From NCBI GenBank assembly GCA_021234155.1, contig JAJEKV010000049.1:2945487-3009486 (forward strand): 64,000 bases of DNA, read 5' to 3'. Made by a program: the position numbers and the translations under genes. Source of the stretch: Isoetes taiwanensis. Taxonomy: Eukaryota > Streptophyta > Lycopodiopsida > Isoetales > Isoetaceae. Below, in pieces: positions 45,632 to 57,420 of this stretch (the stretch's first letter is position 1; every line of letters starts with the position of its first letter). The notes below the pieces were generated by a model, which saw only the letters and a list, made by a program, of their open reading frames with translations, did no database searches and was not told where the DNA came from.

Positions 45632-46738
45632 ATGGCGTCGGAATGGTGGTCCAAAGACACCATAGCTGTAGTCACCGGAGGTCACAGAGGCATTGGACTT
45701 GAAATAGTCAAACAGCTTGCACGAAGAGGCATCACCACTGTTCTTACTACCAATACTAAAGTCGGTTTACAACAGGCAACAGATTTGTTGAAACAACAGG
45801 GGCTTCAAGTTGTTCCTCATTTGCTTGACATTACAGACCCATCTTCTGTGCAGCAATTTGCTTCCTGGCTTCAACAAGAACTGGGTGGTCTTCATATACT
45901 GGTAAGGTTAAGTTTTTTAGAATTTCATTAGTTTATTATAGTAGTTTAGGGTTAGATGAGTTGCTGCAGATCAATAATGCTGGAGTGGCTGGAAGCACAG
46001 TGCATCATACATTAAAGACAGAAATTAGAGAAGAAGTATTGAAAACAAATTATTATGGGACAAAACGGATCACTGCAGCTATGATTCCCCTGTTTAAACC
46101 ACTAGAGCAAGGATCAAGAATTGTGATGGTTAGCTCTGGGGCAAGCCGTCTTGATGTAAGATTATTCCTAGTCTTATTTCAATTGTCCTTTAATACTCAA
46201 TCCTTGCTTGTTTTACCTAACAAACACATACGCATTACAGTTGCTACAAGGCAAAGCATCCGAATGGATACCAAAGCTATCTGACATAAATAACTTATCA
46301 GAGGAGCTGATTGATTCCTTTGTTAAGAACTATGAATTAGATGCCATAGAGAACAAGATTATTCAGAATGGATGGCCTGTTCTCTCAGAAGATGCAGATG
46401 ATCCTCAAGTATTTGTAGATTATGTAGTGTCAAAGATGGCATTGAGCACATATGCTAGATTGCTTGCCAGATATCTCTCCAACCGAGACTTAGATAACAA
46501 AGTTTATGTAAATTGTATGTGTCCTGGATATACAGCGACAGCGATGACAAGGGATGTGGGTCATCCTGTAGAAATTGGGGCTGATACTGCAGTGTGGCTG
46601 GCATTGAAGCATCCTAGTGAGAATGGGAAGTTTTTTGTACACCGAGAAGATACAGGCTTTATGCACATTCCCATGGTTCTATATGATAGATGGGCCTGGT
46701 CTGTGGAAGAAACCATGGATTTGCTTCTCTATCCATAG
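45632..46738 (+). CDS. Short-chain dehydrogenase/reductase (neomenthol dehydrogenase/carbonyl reductase-like), copy B
   Basis: Paralogue of the gene at 27448-28646, in the same orientation 17 kb away. Exons are 45632-45901, 45970-46155 and 46241-46738; all introns are GT-AG and phase 0, at the same codons as in copy A; the product is 317 aa. Motifs: TGGHRGIG for NADP(H), INNAG, VMVSSGAS with the catalytic Ser, YVVSKMALSTYARL with the YxxxK pair, and CPGYTATAMTRDVGHP. It is shorter than copy A by one codon in exon 3. Both copies are full length with all key residues, so both may be active. Expected to be a cytosolic monomeric reductase of small ketones/aldehydes or terpenoids; the true substrate is unknown. 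Confidence 0.9.
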
Positions 46739-47346
46739 TTTTCATCGTGCTAACCATCATGATACAGAGATAAGGAAGAAGTAGTTCTTCTTCTAGCATC
46801 ATTGTAATGTTATTAGAATTAATGCATGGGTCGCACCATCTGCGCTTCCTTTCCTTCAGTTACTCAGAATTTTTAGAGTAACCAGTACTTTTGTAGGAGT
46901 GGTAAGGAAGTGCCAATTTGTTTTGTCAATATCATGGTTTTAGTTGTAGTTTATTGGCATCATACCTCTATTTATTGATTTCCTGCTACAGTTTTCGTTC
47001 CCTATTTGCCGTCACATCCTAACTCATATATATACTTGCTTGATTAATTCATGTGACCACGAATATGTTTATTCACAGTTGAGCTCCTACATGTGTTTTT
47101 ATCCTGTTTTAGGCTTTCTTGAGTAGATTTGGGGGTTAGTTACAGATTAACCTCATGAATATTATAACGATAAATTAGTTGTGTCATATGACGCACTTGT
47201 TGTAACAAAGTGGCTTTTAATATATGTGATTTAAAAATGTTTTGACATTACGAACCTGTGCGGATACTCTTCAAAGCATTATACAGTATTATTTACAAAT
47301 AAAATTGGATATCTTGAAATCGAAGAAGCAAAAAAACTAGGTCGTT
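46739..47346. other. Convergent intergenic region between SDR B and XTH
   Basis: The 3' flanks of two convergent genes. AT-rich, no canonical AATAAA close to either stop codon that I would defend, no repeat recognised. Confidence 0.45.
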
Positions 47347-48441
47347 TCAAAGCTTTTGTGAGCACTCGAGGGGCATGTTCGTAGAGGCAAATCGGGGGGC
47401 ATCTTTGCAGTAATCGTAAGTCAAGTAATTCCTCCTAACCCATTTAAGTCTGTTAAAAATCATTGAACTTGTCACCTGATAAGCAGCCTGTCTCCACCAA
47501 TCTGCTGTTGAATTGCTGCAAGCATCTACAGAGTCACCGGTGCATTTGCAGGCATCAATGTTAAATCCTCTGTAGGAAGCAATGAAGGGAGCGGAACTCC
47601 ACTTTATCTTCTCAAGGCCACCTCTGGTTGCCCAATCGTCTCCATTCCAAAGGCTAGAATAAATCCCCATGGGCTGAATGAGTGGGTAATCTCCTCCAAT
47701 TGTCTTGTAGTTCTTAAATGTTCGGATTGGAATGTCATCAACATAGAATCTGCAGAAAACAAAATATAGCAAATTCATTGGTTGATTACAAAGAAGATGC
47801 ACAAAATTTAGCAAATTCATTTGTTCGATTACAAAGATGATTGGTTGATGCTTACAGGATCTGTTGTGGGTTCCATAGCAGGCCATATGTGTGATAATCA
47901 ACAGTAGGGTCAAACCAAAGGTAAATCCTTTGCTCTCTATTCCCATTACCATTGGCGAAAACATTTGTCTGGACAATATATGGCTGACCAGAAGCATTGC
48001 CTAGAAATTCAAAATCTAGCTCATCATGGTTGTCTGTTTCTGAAGACATCTGTTGAATTATAAGCAAAGAAATATGATTAGATGTGCTTAAAACCATAAA
48101 ATGAAATATCAAATTAGCCAAAAAAAGAATTGGATAGGCCATACATAGAAGGAAGTCACTGTCCCAGCAGATTCTCCAGGAACCAATTTGATCTTCATAG
48201 TGAAGTGCCCGAATAAATACTTGTCTTTGGAACCAAAACCAGCTCCAGATGCTTGATCCAGGACCAACTGCACGGTCTTATTATTATCTGAATATGTGAC
48301 ATGATCAGGGGCCCATCTGACATAATAATTTGTATCAAAGCTCAAGTCTGGTTTGATGGGAAGGGATGTTCTGTGTGCTGCAAGGGCTGGTTGCACCAGG
48401 ATCAAAATGAAAACTGCTACCTGGGCTGTCCAATTTTCCAT
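47347..48441 (-). CDS. Xyloglucan endotransglucosylase/hydrolase (XTH, GH16)
   Basis: Apoplastic enzyme that cuts and rejoins xyloglucan, remodelling growing primary walls. Exons (minus strand) are 48441-48145, 48049-47856 and 47749-47347, with GT-AG introns; the product is 297 aa, normal for XTHs. The first 22 residues form a signal peptide ([14 protein letters not shown]). Exon 2 opens with the catalytic region DELDFEFLG, containing both acidic catalytic residues in the family pattern (H)DE-I/L-DFEFLG. It is followed at once by the conserved N-glycosylation site [19 protein letters not shown] spans the exon 2-3 junction. The XTH-specific C-terminal domain has [12 protein letters not shown] and [14 protein letters not shown] with paired Cys. 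Transferase versus hydrolase activity cannot be decided here; the extended loop of true hydrolases is not obvious. Frame intact. Confidence 0.93.
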
Positions 48442-48510
48442 GTCTCGAAATTGAGTAAGAATATGATGTAATGAATGAAGTGAAGAATGCTAGATCCTGA
48501 AGACTACACA

Positions 48511-48519
48511 TATTTATAT
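48511..48519 (-). promoter_or_regulatory. TATA box of the XTH gene
   Basis: ATATAAATA on the minus strand, about 70 bp upstream of the start codon at 48441, giving a short leader of plausible length. Confidence 0.55.
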
Positions 48520-49200
48520 GTGGAAAATATGGTGGCGAAGATTTGCCACTGGACCAAGTATGCCGAATCATTGGCTGTAATATGGGCTGTAAATTAAACG
48601 TTAGAGAAGTTTCGTTTAAACGCGTCATCTTGGCCGTGATCCAAATTCAAGGCAATTGCAATCAATTATCTGTTCAAAAGAATCCATCTCTAAATTTCAA
48701 CATCCTTGTGCTTATTGTCAACCGTAGCTATCCTTTGGATATAGATAATTGCCCCGAAATATGCAAAGCCAGCGAGCAACACTTTAATTGGACAATTATC
48801 TCAAGTTTTGCCATGTCCACTTGACGTACTTTAAAATTAACTAGAGGCCTTAATTAAGAAGTAATTAGGTCGGTTTTGTGTGTAATCACTGTTAGAACCT
48901 CCATGCCCTCCATGCACGAAATTGCGTGTGTTATATTGCTTGATCTTTTTCAAGTTCTTAGGCATAACTTATCAAGCCTCGAATTTAGATTTTGCAATAA
49001 CCAGCAAGAATGCAGGCTTTTATTTATGCTTGCCGGTTTTTTGAGAAAAATACTTCTAACTTGCCGGATTTAACACCCTATTTTTATGCCTCGATTAAAT
49101 ACCTCTAACTTGCCGTTAAACGTTCGAAAATCGAGAAGAATCCAAATTGTAGAGAACACCACAACTGAAGAACCCAATTCTGCCGAAAAAGGACCAGATT
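48520..49200. other. XTH upstream region
   Basis: Non-coding DNA upstream of the XTH promoter. No recognisable gene on either strand; a low-complexity patch with CCTCTAACTTGCCG-like repeats lies near 49045-49115. Confidence 0.4.
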
Positions 49201-49202
49201 TT

Positions 49203-49611
49203 CATTTGTCAGAGTCATGCCTGGAACTCCGTAAATCTCAAGCGAGATGTGGTTAATGTGGCCATCCGATATCAGCCAGGTGGTTAATGTGGCCAAAGAG
49301 TGGTTAATGTGGCCAAAAAACCAGGCTTCAAACTGCGCGGCGGGGGCAAAAATTTCAATCGGCTGGTTCTTTCTGCTCTATGGGCAGTTTGATTCGATCT
49401 AAAAACCATGCCAATCGCTTTGTCTGCTCTTTTATGCTAGATTGCTGAAGAGAGGAAGAGATTTGAGGCAGAATGGAGCCGGATCGACCAAAAAACGCCA
49501 AAAACAGTTAGTTTTTGGGCTTCAAACCGCGCTGTTCTTCGTGGCTGATACAGGTGGCCACATTAACCACATCTTGCTTGAGATATACGGCGTTCCGTCA
49601 TGCCTGCATTG
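49203..49611. repeat. Imperfect inverted repeat with internal GTGGTTAATGTGGCCA repeats
   Basis: The left arm (about 49217-49282) and right arm (about 49545-49606) are reverse complements sharing GATGTGGTTAATGTGGCCA and CAGGCATGAC-type ends. The unit GTGGTTAATGTGGCCA is also repeated directly at 49251, 49281 and 49301. About 400 bp overall; resembles a fold-back/MITE-like element. Confidence 0.6.
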
Positions 49612-49617
49612 TTAAAA

Positions 49618-50260
49618 ATGCTATTGGTGCTAAAATGCCAACAGAGAACAGAGCGCGGAGCCCTGACAGCCAAAAGGCTAGGGCCGTGATCCATGGCCGG
49701 AGCATAAAATGCGCCAGATGTTAGCTCATGTCTGTTCAAAGGCGCCCCCATGAATCGGTCCAAGCATGCACCCAGCCTTGAATCAGAATTGACTTCGACC
49801 TCAATAGGATACTCTGCCGCTCAATGTCCTGAGCCTCCAGCAAACTAGATAGAACTCGGCACAAACCCTGTTTCTCAAATCTGGAAACAACTAGTGCTTG
49901 GGAAGGAAGAATCTGGTAAACAATTAGAATGTAGATCAAAGGCGGAACCCGCCAGAATCGGCATGGAGCTCAACTCATCAAGGTCGTGTCTTCAGGCAGA
50001 CACCACCTAATTCTAGCCCACGTATATCCCTCCCTTCCACCATAGAAGGAACAAGCACAAAAAAACTCCAGAAAATAAGCTGCAACAAGCACACAAAAAA
50101 AACTCTGGAAAATAAACTGCTCACATTTTGGTATGAAGCTGCTAAAGATCTGTATTTATACATCTTTTATACAATATCACATTCCAATTCTTAGTCCAAA
50201 CCTTGGCATGAATACCCTCCCGCTCTGTTCTCTGTTGGCATTTTAGCAACCAATAGAACC
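49618..50260. repeat. About 640-bp element with about 37-bp terminal inverted repeats
   Basis: The left end CTATTGGTGCTAAAATGCCA and onward (49621-49660) is the near-perfect reverse complement of 50217-50256 (ending TTTTAGCAACCAATAG). The shared core ACAGAGAACAGAGCG is inside both arms. No transposase. It adjoins the inverted repeat at 49203-49611 and may be a non-autonomous DNA transposon. Confidence 0.6.
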
Positions 50261-50620
50261 AACATGAGCAAACTTTATAGACTTAAAAGAGAAATGTCCC
50301 TAGATTATAAGACCTGCTAGAAATTAAAAAAACCAACATCAACAAATCAAATAGGAGGTGGATTTGGAGGAACACTGTTGCAGCATATTGATTGATACAT
50401 TGCTTTGGAAATTAGTAAGTGATAGATTTGCTTTATAGTAGGCTTAAAAGAGAAATGTCCCTAGATTATAAAACCCGCTAGAAATTAAGAAATCAACATC
50501 AACAAACCAAATGTGAGGTGAATTTGAAGGAACAATGTTGCAGCGTATTGATTTGTATTCATATACCAGCTAAATCTCTTAGGTCTGGCAGGATAAATGA
50601 AGTGGAGTAAACAAAATCAG
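50261..50620. other. Local direct duplication, no gene
   Basis: AAAAGAGAAATGTCCCTAGATTATAA occurs at about 50286 and 50448, with similar following sequence (CGCTAGAAATTAA..AACATCAACAAA and GAGGTG..TTTG..GGAACA..TTGCAGC), giving a duplicated unit of about 160 bp. Confidence 0.6.
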
Positions 50621-50621
50621 T

Positions 50622-50771
50622 AAGATAGATAGATAGGTATTATTTTAACATCCAAACATTGTGTGACTCTGGCCATGGGATAGGCCTATACTTAGTGTGA
50701 CTCTGGGCGGTCTCGAACTTGGGACATAACAATCTAGGACTAGTGTGTTAACACTAGACCAAAGGCTCAGG
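50622..50771 (-). mobile_element. tRNA-derived SINE with (TATC)n tail
   Basis: On the minus strand the head reads GAGCCTTTGGTCTAGTGTTA with an A-box-like TGGTCTAGTGT, followed about 35 bases later by the B box AAGTTCGAGACC. The body contains two AGAGTCACAC repeats. The 3' end is TTGGATGTTAAAATAATACC and four TATC units (50622-50637). It resembles the other tRNA-like SINE at 62252-62430 only in the GAYGTTAAAA terminus, which is also the terminus of the local LINE family. Confidence 0.65.
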
Positions 50772-51392
50772 CAAAATAAAATGTAACACTAGTATTGGTT
50801 ATGAGGAGTGCTTTTGGGGACATCTTTTGTCATGAATTAGCATATGAAACTATGTCCACATTTTCTACCTATTTGCAAGTATTATTCAACTCCAAAAAGG
50901 AAGAGCTATTGTATTCAACTCCAAGTTGACCATTCGAATTTGCCATTCCTCCTTCAGGATTTCAGTTCCATGGATCATTGCTTCTTGCAACTTCTGTGGT
51001 CCTTCAACCATGAAAATAGTTCAAACTGTCTTGAAGCTATTTCTTGGTAAGGGGATCTTTCCCTAATCATCCTCTTCTATTGACCGGAGTAGAAGCGTGC
51101 TACTTCAATCCAGGCCTAATCTTATATGGTTCTTGTTTTAGTGGCTGGAAAATATGTTGCTTCAATCCGAGTTTGTTCTTATGTAAGGTGGGGTGCCCCT
51201 TAATGGTGCCGTCCCCTTTTATGGCGTCTCTTTTTTTTTCCCCATCTCAACGATCTTAATGGGCTCCTGATTGGTACATCACGATCTCCACGTTGGCATA
51301 CTGAATTCTACCCAATGGCAAACACTAAGGCCTGTTACTGTGAACCCTAACCAAGAAAATAGCTATAGAAAAGCCGCTAAGAGAGCGGCGGC
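50772..51392. other. Intergenic, no gene recognised
   Basis: A repeated GCTACTTCAATCCAGGCCTAATCTTATATGG-like unit occurs twice (51090 and 51150) but no coding frame is convincing. Confidence 0.4.
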
Positions 51393-51626
51393 GATGATGC
51401 CGCCATTTATGGCACTTGCATTTAGGAAGCTTTGATACCTTGCTATACCATAGATTTCTACGGTTCAAGCAATTTTTGGCAGGATTCCAGAAGCAGAAAC
51501 CACTGGAATGCATGTATTTTGCTTCCATATTCCTGATTTCCTCCAAAACTTGCATGTTCTTCCTATGGATCACTGACATGGCACAATCTTAGCTGCAGAA
51601 CACAAGGATCATTGACATGGCAGTTC

Positions 51627-51935
51627 CGGAATCATTTTTTGACCTTAGCATTCCATTCCACGCTTCCACAACTTCTCAAAGCACCATCTGTGCATGACTT
51701 GGCATTATACATACTTGAGGTTCTAGATAAACGTCTGCAATTACTGAGCCCTCAGTAGTCATTATCTCTGCTTGTCTAGTATCATCATTACTGCAAAGGT
51801 TTTTCCCTTGCAAACCTTTCGAGGCAGGGGTTTTTTAATCCTAGTAGTAATAATTGTACTAGCCCATTGTATGGGTCCCATGACCTATTGGTCTCCGTGG
51901 ACGTTAAAAAAACTATTCTATTCTATTCTATTCTT
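51627..51935 (+). mobile_element. LINE 3' end with (TATTC)n tail in repeat copy B
   Basis: It carries the complete family terminus ACCTATTGGTCTCCGTGGAC, GTTAAAAAAA and TATTC units at about 51915-51935. 5'-truncated at about 51627, where similarity to 10090 on the long copy ends. Confidence 0.75.
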
Positions 51936-52399
51936 TAATCCTTTTTATTCTTGCTTGCATCCTGCTTTAGATGCATTTTAAGAGTGTGTTTATGTGACTG
52001 CATGTAATATAAGTGCCAACATCACTGAGAATTTTATGCCTCTTCTGTTTGCCTTGAAGCATCATTAGGATTTTGAACATCTTCTGTTTGTCTTGAAGCA
52101 TCATTAGGATTTTGAACCTCTTATGTTTGCCTTGAAGCAGCATTGGAAAGCAGAGAAGGCAGAAATTTTTCATTGTTATTAAGTTTTAAGGCTGCAAACA
52201 TGCATATTGATGATGTTTTCTAATGCCTAGAGAAGTGATAAAGCTAATAATCTTTATGCTTTTTGTCTTCTTAAATCCATTTGAAGTCTTTAAGTTTATT
52301 TGTGTAATGTTTACTTGCATTCATGATACTAATATGATCCTTTTGGTGCATAGAAGTTCTTGTTCTTTTGTTCGTCCTCTTTTAAAAATCTGTCACTGT

Positions 52400-52950
52400 T
52401 CTGAAATAAATTTGAGAAAGAACAGGACCATTGCTTTTCCACTGACTCCATTCCTGATCATGAAGTTCCAACTGATCTACATCTTCCTCCTAGAAAACGT
52501 AGGCCTTTTTAGGGCAAATACTAAGAAATCTAGCAATGCTAGTAAAAAACTTGTTAGAGGTTCTTGGACTATTAAAGCCTTAGAATCTGCTATTGAGTCT
52601 ATTGAGAATGTTTCCAATATGAAAAATTGGTTTTCATTATGGTATTACTCAGACTGCTACAAGGAATCATTTGTATGGAAAGTCCCAAAGTAAGTTTGGA
52701 TCAATTCCCAAAGCACTCACATCAGAGAAAGAGAAATTTTTCCTTACTTGGGCCCTTTAGTTGGCTGATGAAAGGGTGTGCAATCACGCTTGATATGATG
52801 AGATATTATAAAACAGAAGGTGGCCTTTACGACTATCAATAGGCCAACATGTTTCAAAGACGGTCTTCCTAGTAAGAAATGGTGGAAATGCTTTAGAGGT
52901 AGGCATCCAAAAATTGATGTTAGAACTTCCCAATGCATTGAACTTTAACG
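52400..52950 (+). pseudogene. CENP-B/pogo-like transposase DNA-binding region, degenerate
   Basis: The frame 52487-52693 encodes a basic segment followed by RGSWTIKALESAIESIENVS, resembling the first helix-turn-helix (psq-type) of pogo-like transposases. A later frame at about 52860-52930 encodes GLPSKKWWKCFRGRHPKIDV, resembling the second, CENP-B-type HTH (WxxxFxxRHP). Frameshifts separate the two, and no DDE domain follows. It could also derive from a domesticated relative, but the decay argues for a transposon remnant. Confidence 0.45.
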
Positions 52951-53179
52951 GATTCTCTATGACCACAAAAAACTAGGTTCTTGGTGAATTTATCGTCCAC
53001 CATGTTGTCCCAAGAATTCAAAGTCTTATTCTCTAAGCCATACACCAAACCTTTAAAGAGTTTTCCAACCCTTGCTGCATTTCAAGCCTGAAATCTATCC
53101 TTGCCTGCTAGTGGAGAGCACCCTTCAAGCCATGCCACTCATTCAAAAGTTGTGAACGTAATAACCTTTCCATCCAAGT

Positions 53180-54313
53180 CGCTATATATAATCAATAGGG
53201 GTCCTTCATTCCTTTCCTTCTTTAATATGTTTTCTACGTCCATGGTCGATTTTCGTTACCCCGACCCTTGAAGCGTGTTGCTTATTAATTTCAACATTGC
53301 TCATCGACTATACACATGATACACGTATATTGTGCATGATACATTGTGAGCCTTATTCCGTAGGGTCACCAACCCATTTACTCCTTCAAATATTCTTTAA
53401 CCCTCTTGTTAGCTTCTAGGCCACTATTACAGGCCGTATGATATAACAAGTCTATGTTCTAAGGTTACAACTATGCATTAAATTTTCCTTATGTCTTTTA
53501 ACCCACGTTGAAGGTTATGAATTAACATAGTTATATACCTTAGAAATGTTAATCATTAGGTTCTTCTGTCATGACGTCATGCCGCTGTTGTGGCATTATA
53601 AATGACCTGGCATCCTCATATAAGCCATAGAAATGTTCTACTTTAGAGAGTGCACCTTCTTGGGATTCGTAAGTCACTCAGAGTTGTCAAGGCGCCTGCT
53701 TTGCATTTTGTAAGTATTCCTAAAACGCCTACGTCTGATATAACCCGGGCAGTTATTTTTCTGCTAACCCAGCTTGCATCGATGTTTTAGCTATATATGT
53801 TCTAGCTTACACCTCCTTATAACCCATGGGATTCACCTCTGCCCTGATCCAAGGATCATGTTGGATATCTAGCCTTCGGTGTCTATACAAGACACATTTG
53901 ATCTTTTAGCAGGTAACCACTATTTGCCACCCAATTGAGCTTTATTCTATTGTCCGTTGGCATTTAAAAGTCATAGTCAGTAGATTGTTTATCGTCTGCA
54001 TATTTCAGACGGAGTCCAGACCCTTCATTGGTAAGTTTGGCGTCCCCACAATACTAGAGTTCTGCTCTAACTTAGCTAAAGTGTAACCTTGGTAGTTCCT
54101 TGAAACAAAACCCATTGCCTGTGTACCGTTATGATGTGGCTAAGCCACCGACTTCTCAAATGGACAATGGCCAACTCTATGGTAGAATTGTATATGCTGC
54201 CTCGTTTTGATAGGGTCTCCAGGTTTTTCAACCATTCCTTTAGTGCTTTATGATACTTTAGCACGTCAATAAACTCTGATCCCCAATGTGATTATAGCAA
54301 TATTCTAAAGGTT
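53180..54313. other. Intergenic, no gene recognised
   Basis: AT-rich DNA between repeat copy B and the large transposon. Many small minus- and plus-strand frames, none with family features. Confidence 0.45.
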
Positions 54314-54317
54314 ACTA

Positions 54318-54347
54318 GGGTGTAAATATGGTAATGCTACCCAAAAA
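54318..54347 (+). repeat. Left terminal inverted repeat
   Basis: 30 bases identical in reverse complement to 63517-63546, beginning GGGTGTAAATATGGTAATGC. Inside it follow AGCACTT-type subterminal repeats up to about 54395. Confidence 0.9.
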
Positions 54348-54557
54348 AACGCGAAAGCACTTAGCACCTAAAGCACTTCCAAGCACTTAGCAGCCCGTAG
54401 TTATACCTCCCACAATCTCGACCTCGGTTCCCGCGCGCACCTAGCTTCCAGGCACCTTCCTTTTTTTTTATCCCAATTTGTGTTTCTTTTGCTCTGTTTT
54501 TCTCCCGCTCACATCATAGATCAATTATCCGGAACTTACATTCGTGAATCGATTACA

Positions 54558-57420
54558 ATGGTAGAGGAGGCAGTTACAGCTGAGGATTTCGAAAGGATAC
54601 ACGGCCTTTCAAACCATGGTTTGCAGCCTCGAGAAAGCATTCAATTGGTCGGCAAATAATGTTACACAAGAACAAAGGGGAATCGGTTTGGCAAGAACCC
54701 CTCAATCCCAAGTCGGGTCGGCACTAAAGTTGCCGCTATTCACCACATCCGAAGGCCAAATTGGACCGGTTTGTTAAGGATTCTTTATCCGATGGGGTTT
54801 CAAACAATGAAATCGAAAGCAATTTGCCCTTGCATTTGCTTGGGAAAATTGCCAAGAAGGTCTTGAAGATCCCGGCGCCATCAAATCAATTGGGCCGCAT
54901 ATGGTGCACCGTGTTATGGTTTACGTGCATAGCGGTGCCGAGAGTTCGTGGTGTTAAAGAGAAACAAGAAATTGATTCAAAGCCTCGGCCGAAAGCAAAA
55001 GAGGTAGCAAGTAGTAAACTTGATCGCACAAACTTGAAACCGAATCTGCAGATAGTGACAGAGAATCTGAAAAACTTATGATCAAGAAAACTCGATGGAA
55101 AAAGAAATGCGGATATAGTTGTTAGCCCGGCAGTGAAGAAAAGTTAAATGACAAAATTTTTAAAAGGCTAACCGAAAAAGACACAAAGATGGAACAATTG
55201 AAATCACCGCTTGTTGAAAGAGGGGCCTGCTCATGACACAGAAGTAGAACAGAAATAAAGGAGTTGGAGAGAAAGTTAATGTTTGAGGAGTATGCCGCAG
55301 AGTCCATGGAGTCATTATGCACACTGAGATCCGTGATCTGATTTTGAAGAAGGGAAATTTGGAGGCAGAATTAATTCAACTGGATGGTGACATCAAGGCA
55401 GCCAAGGAATATGCAAAAAACCTTGACAGTCTAGGAGACATCAAGAATTCAACTTTCTGCATCAACACCATCAAGAGAAATCTTCCAGGTTTTTTACAAA
55501 ATTTTTGTAATGCTTGTGGTTTGGGATTTCCTGATAAGTACAAGCTTTTTGTTAATTCTTGATTGCTCACATGAATATCATGTGATGTGTGCTGCCTTGT
55601 TAAAGGAAGGCAAATGTTTGAAATGTGAATGCCTAGTTCCTGAAGACCTTTATGTTGAGCTTGGCTTGAGCATTCCTGTTGCAGTTGAGCAGGTTGCTTC
55701 CTTTGATCCTAGATTAAGTTTCAGGAAATCAGATTTGGGATCAAATACAGGTCGGGCAATTGAAGATGTAGTAGATGTGCAATCTGACCAATTGAAGTCC
55801 CCAGATGTGCAATCTGACCAATTGAAGTCCCCTTCTACTAGCACGAAGAGAAGAAGGTTGAGACATGTCAGGGATGATTCTGATATTGAAACAGAGAATG
55901 TTCTGGGACAGGTGACCCCAATGCAGTTAAGAAGTGGCGAAATTTTCGTGAAGAAACAAAGGTCGCCTGTGATGAGGAGATTGAGTATGTCTTAGACACT
56001 CCAACCAGGAAGAAGCAGAAGCAAGATCAAGAAGAAAAAGCTGATGTGGTTGTGAAGAAGACAGGGAAGGAAAAGAAGACATTGAATAAAGAAGAGACTA
56101 GCAAAAAGAAAGGAGGTGGCAAGGCCAAAGCAGCTGTTCAGACCAAAGCCAAGGTTACTAGAAAGTATCCTTTGAGAAGGAGAGGTCAAAAGAATGATGG
56201 GAATGATGCAGGGCAACAGAACTTGCAAGGCAATGAAGAAGAGGTTGAGAAGGATGTCATGGACAACATAAACTCAACCCTTGCCGATATTGCGGTGAAG
56301 GGTTTGAAAGTTCAAAAGAAGTTCATGAAGAGCGACCAAATACTAGAACCTCGCACCAAATGTACAAGCCGCAAAGACTATCTCAGACAAGATAAAGGTA
56401 CAAAACTTGCAAAAAATGATTGAATCCATGAGGGGAAAAACAACATCCCCTTGAGCGTAATAATTCATTCCCGATTGTTTAATTTGAATTCTTAAATTAT
56501 TGTATTCATTATTTGAGTTGTCTTCAGAAATCTTCGGGAGTGACCAAGTAGTCCAAAGTGATGAGGACTTAAATGTATCCCAATTAACTTCCGTGTCTTG
56601 TGCTTTTTTTAATTTAATCTCAATATTTGTACTTGAATTTGGGTGTGTATTCACTTGATTAATGTTGTGAATGTTAGGTCCATCAAGTACAAAGTGTAAA
56701 TGTAGCTTCAAGTTCCACCGCACCGCCAATTGTTATTAGGCAAAAAGAGATTGCTGATTCTAGATCTTAATGGCGCTCTCGTGAAGAGCCTTAGAAGAAG
56801 TAATCAATTGAGGGATGATCTTAAAAAGATAAACCCTCAATTATTAAAATCATCAACAACTAACAAAGTAGTTGTATTCAGTAGGGAGTACATGCTTTCT
56901 TGGAGGAAGCATCTTACCGGGTATGACTTAGCCATTTGGTCCTCTATGAACAGATTTAATGTTCATGAGGTGCTTGATGTCCTATGTCCCGCTAAGAAAG
57001 ACAAATTCATCTTCATTTGGGACCGAGTTTCTCCGATGCGATGCCTTTCAAGTATCCTTTGGAGTCTTCTAATCCTATTTTTATGAAGCCACTCCATAAG
57101 GTATATGCACTTTCCCTCAGTATGGCGTAAATGTAATTATTGCAGATGATGAGGTTTACAAGACATTTTCTGTCCCCACCATTTACTTCCATCATGGTGC
57201 CTACTTTCACCACCGACCAACCGATGAAATTCGATGTTTATTTGCTTCCAATACTTAGACAGTGTCACATGTTTGAAGATACTTTTAGTCAGTCTTCAAG
57301 AATAACACTAGAGCGTAATGTTATACAAGTATTTCCCCGGGTGTTCTTGAAGAATTATTCCAAAGAGACATTGGAGCGTATAAGAAACCGCCAGATTTAG
57401 TGGTTAGTTGATGCACATCG
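54558..57420 (+). pseudogene. Transposon-borne RING-like plus FCP1/NIF-type HAD phosphatase protein
   Basis: A chain of plus-strand coding segments in shifting frames. From the ATG at 54558: an N-terminal part (VEEAVTAEDFERIHGL); a middle basic part (54761-55081); a coiled coil (55317-55450, ILKKGNLEAELIQLDGDIKA); and a RING-like finger at about 55505-55640 with CNAC..CSHEYHVMC..CLKC, where one base disturbs the frame. Next come a duplicated VQSDQLKSP and a long Lys-rich linker (55940-56420). A C-terminal domain at 56730-57200 has KKRLLILDLNGALV, VVFSREYMLSW, LAIWSS and, after a probable intron, ADDEVYK. These match the HAD/FCP1 (NIF-like) phosphatase plan: motif I D-x-N rather than D-x-D, and a late DDxxYK. 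The second Asp of motif I being Asn suggests weak or no activity. A role in transposition is unknown; host-gene capture is possible. Confidence 0.6.

Larger units (their letters stand above)
51393..53179. repeat. 1.8 kb dispersed direct repeat, copy B
   Basis: Counterpart of 1-1773, same orientation, 51 kb apart. Copy B reads as the better preserved version: where copy A has CG-type disturbances, copy B usually has CTG or CAG. It contains a LINE 3' end (51627-51935) and a transposase-like remnant (52400-52950). Confidence 0.85.

Noticed and set aside
1-53179. The 1.8 kb direct repeats as LTRs of one giant retrotransposon
   Set aside because: They lie 51 kb apart with four host genes between, lack TG..CA borders, and contain a LINE end and a transposase remnant rather than LTR features.
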